A stretch of 64,000 nt of DNA from UBA2033 sp035345875 (lineage in GTDB: Bacteria > Spirochaetota > Leptospiria > Leptospirales > Leptospiraceae): positions 1-64,000 of the forward strand of contig DAORDH010000001.1 in NCBI GenBank assembly GCA_035345875.1, given 5' to 3'. Each line of letters starts with the position of its first letter. Within the stretch, counting starts at the first letter, position 1. The position numbers were made by a program, and so were the translations under genes. Below are positions 63,992 through 64,000 of the stretch, piece after piece. The notes under the pieces are model-generated. The model had not been told where the DNA came from, did no database searches, and was given only the letters and a program-made list of their open reading frames with translations.

Positions 63992-64000
63992 TCTAAAAAA

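Noticed and set aside
1..64000. Mobile elements or prophage
   Set aside because: No transposase, integrase, recombinase or phage structural gene is seen, and codon use looks uniform by eye.

Overview
The window is AT-rich chromosomal DNA (roughly one third G+C by eye) from a spirochaete of the Leptospirales, most likely a Leptospiraceae member or close relative. The evidence is the combination of metY-metX-metW, many SpoIIE-type (PP2C) phosphatases carrying 7TM/HAMP/TPR parts, a 7TMR-DISM-type adenylate cyclase, Ser-rich lipoproteins, and a 36-base CRISPR repeat whose 3' half resembles, from memory, that of Leptospira interrogans. No plasmid, phage, IS or integrase gene is visible.

Layout: 1-780 is the trailer end of a CRISPR array with no cas genes in view. 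957-3.5 kb holds ornithine-lipid synthase olsB, an M14 carboxypeptidase gene broken by an in-frame TGA, and a ceramidase-like gene. 3.7-9.5 kb holds a small membrane protein, radA/rnd, a GH36 alpha-galactosidase, a lipoprotein and an HEXXH protein. 9.5-13.3 kb is a leftward operon (SpoIIE phosphatase, frameshifted tilS, engB). 13.4-20 kb has a TPR protein, an anti-sigma-type ATPase, an SDR, an adenylate cyclase and a DinB protein. 20.2-21.9 kb is an ankyrin/TetR unit with twin palindromic operators flanking its promoter. 21.9-29.3 kb has an MCP, hslVU, a Cys-cluster protein, obg-proB and PrsW. 29.4-36.8 kb has a response regulator, a giant CheB-CheR-PAS-kinase gene split by an in-frame TAA, ddl, cheR and tRNA-Arg(TCG). 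36.9-41.6 kb has a MATE exporter and metYXW. 42.1-46.3 kb has an orphan GspG-like protein and an operon of heptaheme cytochrome c, membrane cytochrome b and octaheme cytochrome c. 46.8-50.8 kb is an alkyl-DHAP-synthase-like/TetR/GlpD operon. 51-64 kb has three more SpoIIE phosphatases, a pentaheme lipoprotein, an RND exporter and ychF.

Themes: partner-switching signalling is dense (four SpoIIE phosphatases and one RsbW-like ATPase). Envelope lipid chemistry recurs (ornithine lipid, ceramidase, ether-lipid genes). Multiheme cytochromes (8, 7 and 5 heme motifs) point to periplasmic electron transfer to a non-oxygen acceptor. Three recognisable genes (M14 peptidase, tilS, CheB/CheR kinase) are interrupted, each by a single stop or a one-base frameshift at a homopolymer. 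That pattern could be recent decay, sequence error or recoding. The best candidates for something new are the twin-operator ankyrin/TetR unit, the cytochrome operon, the ether-lipid operon and the tilS slippage site.
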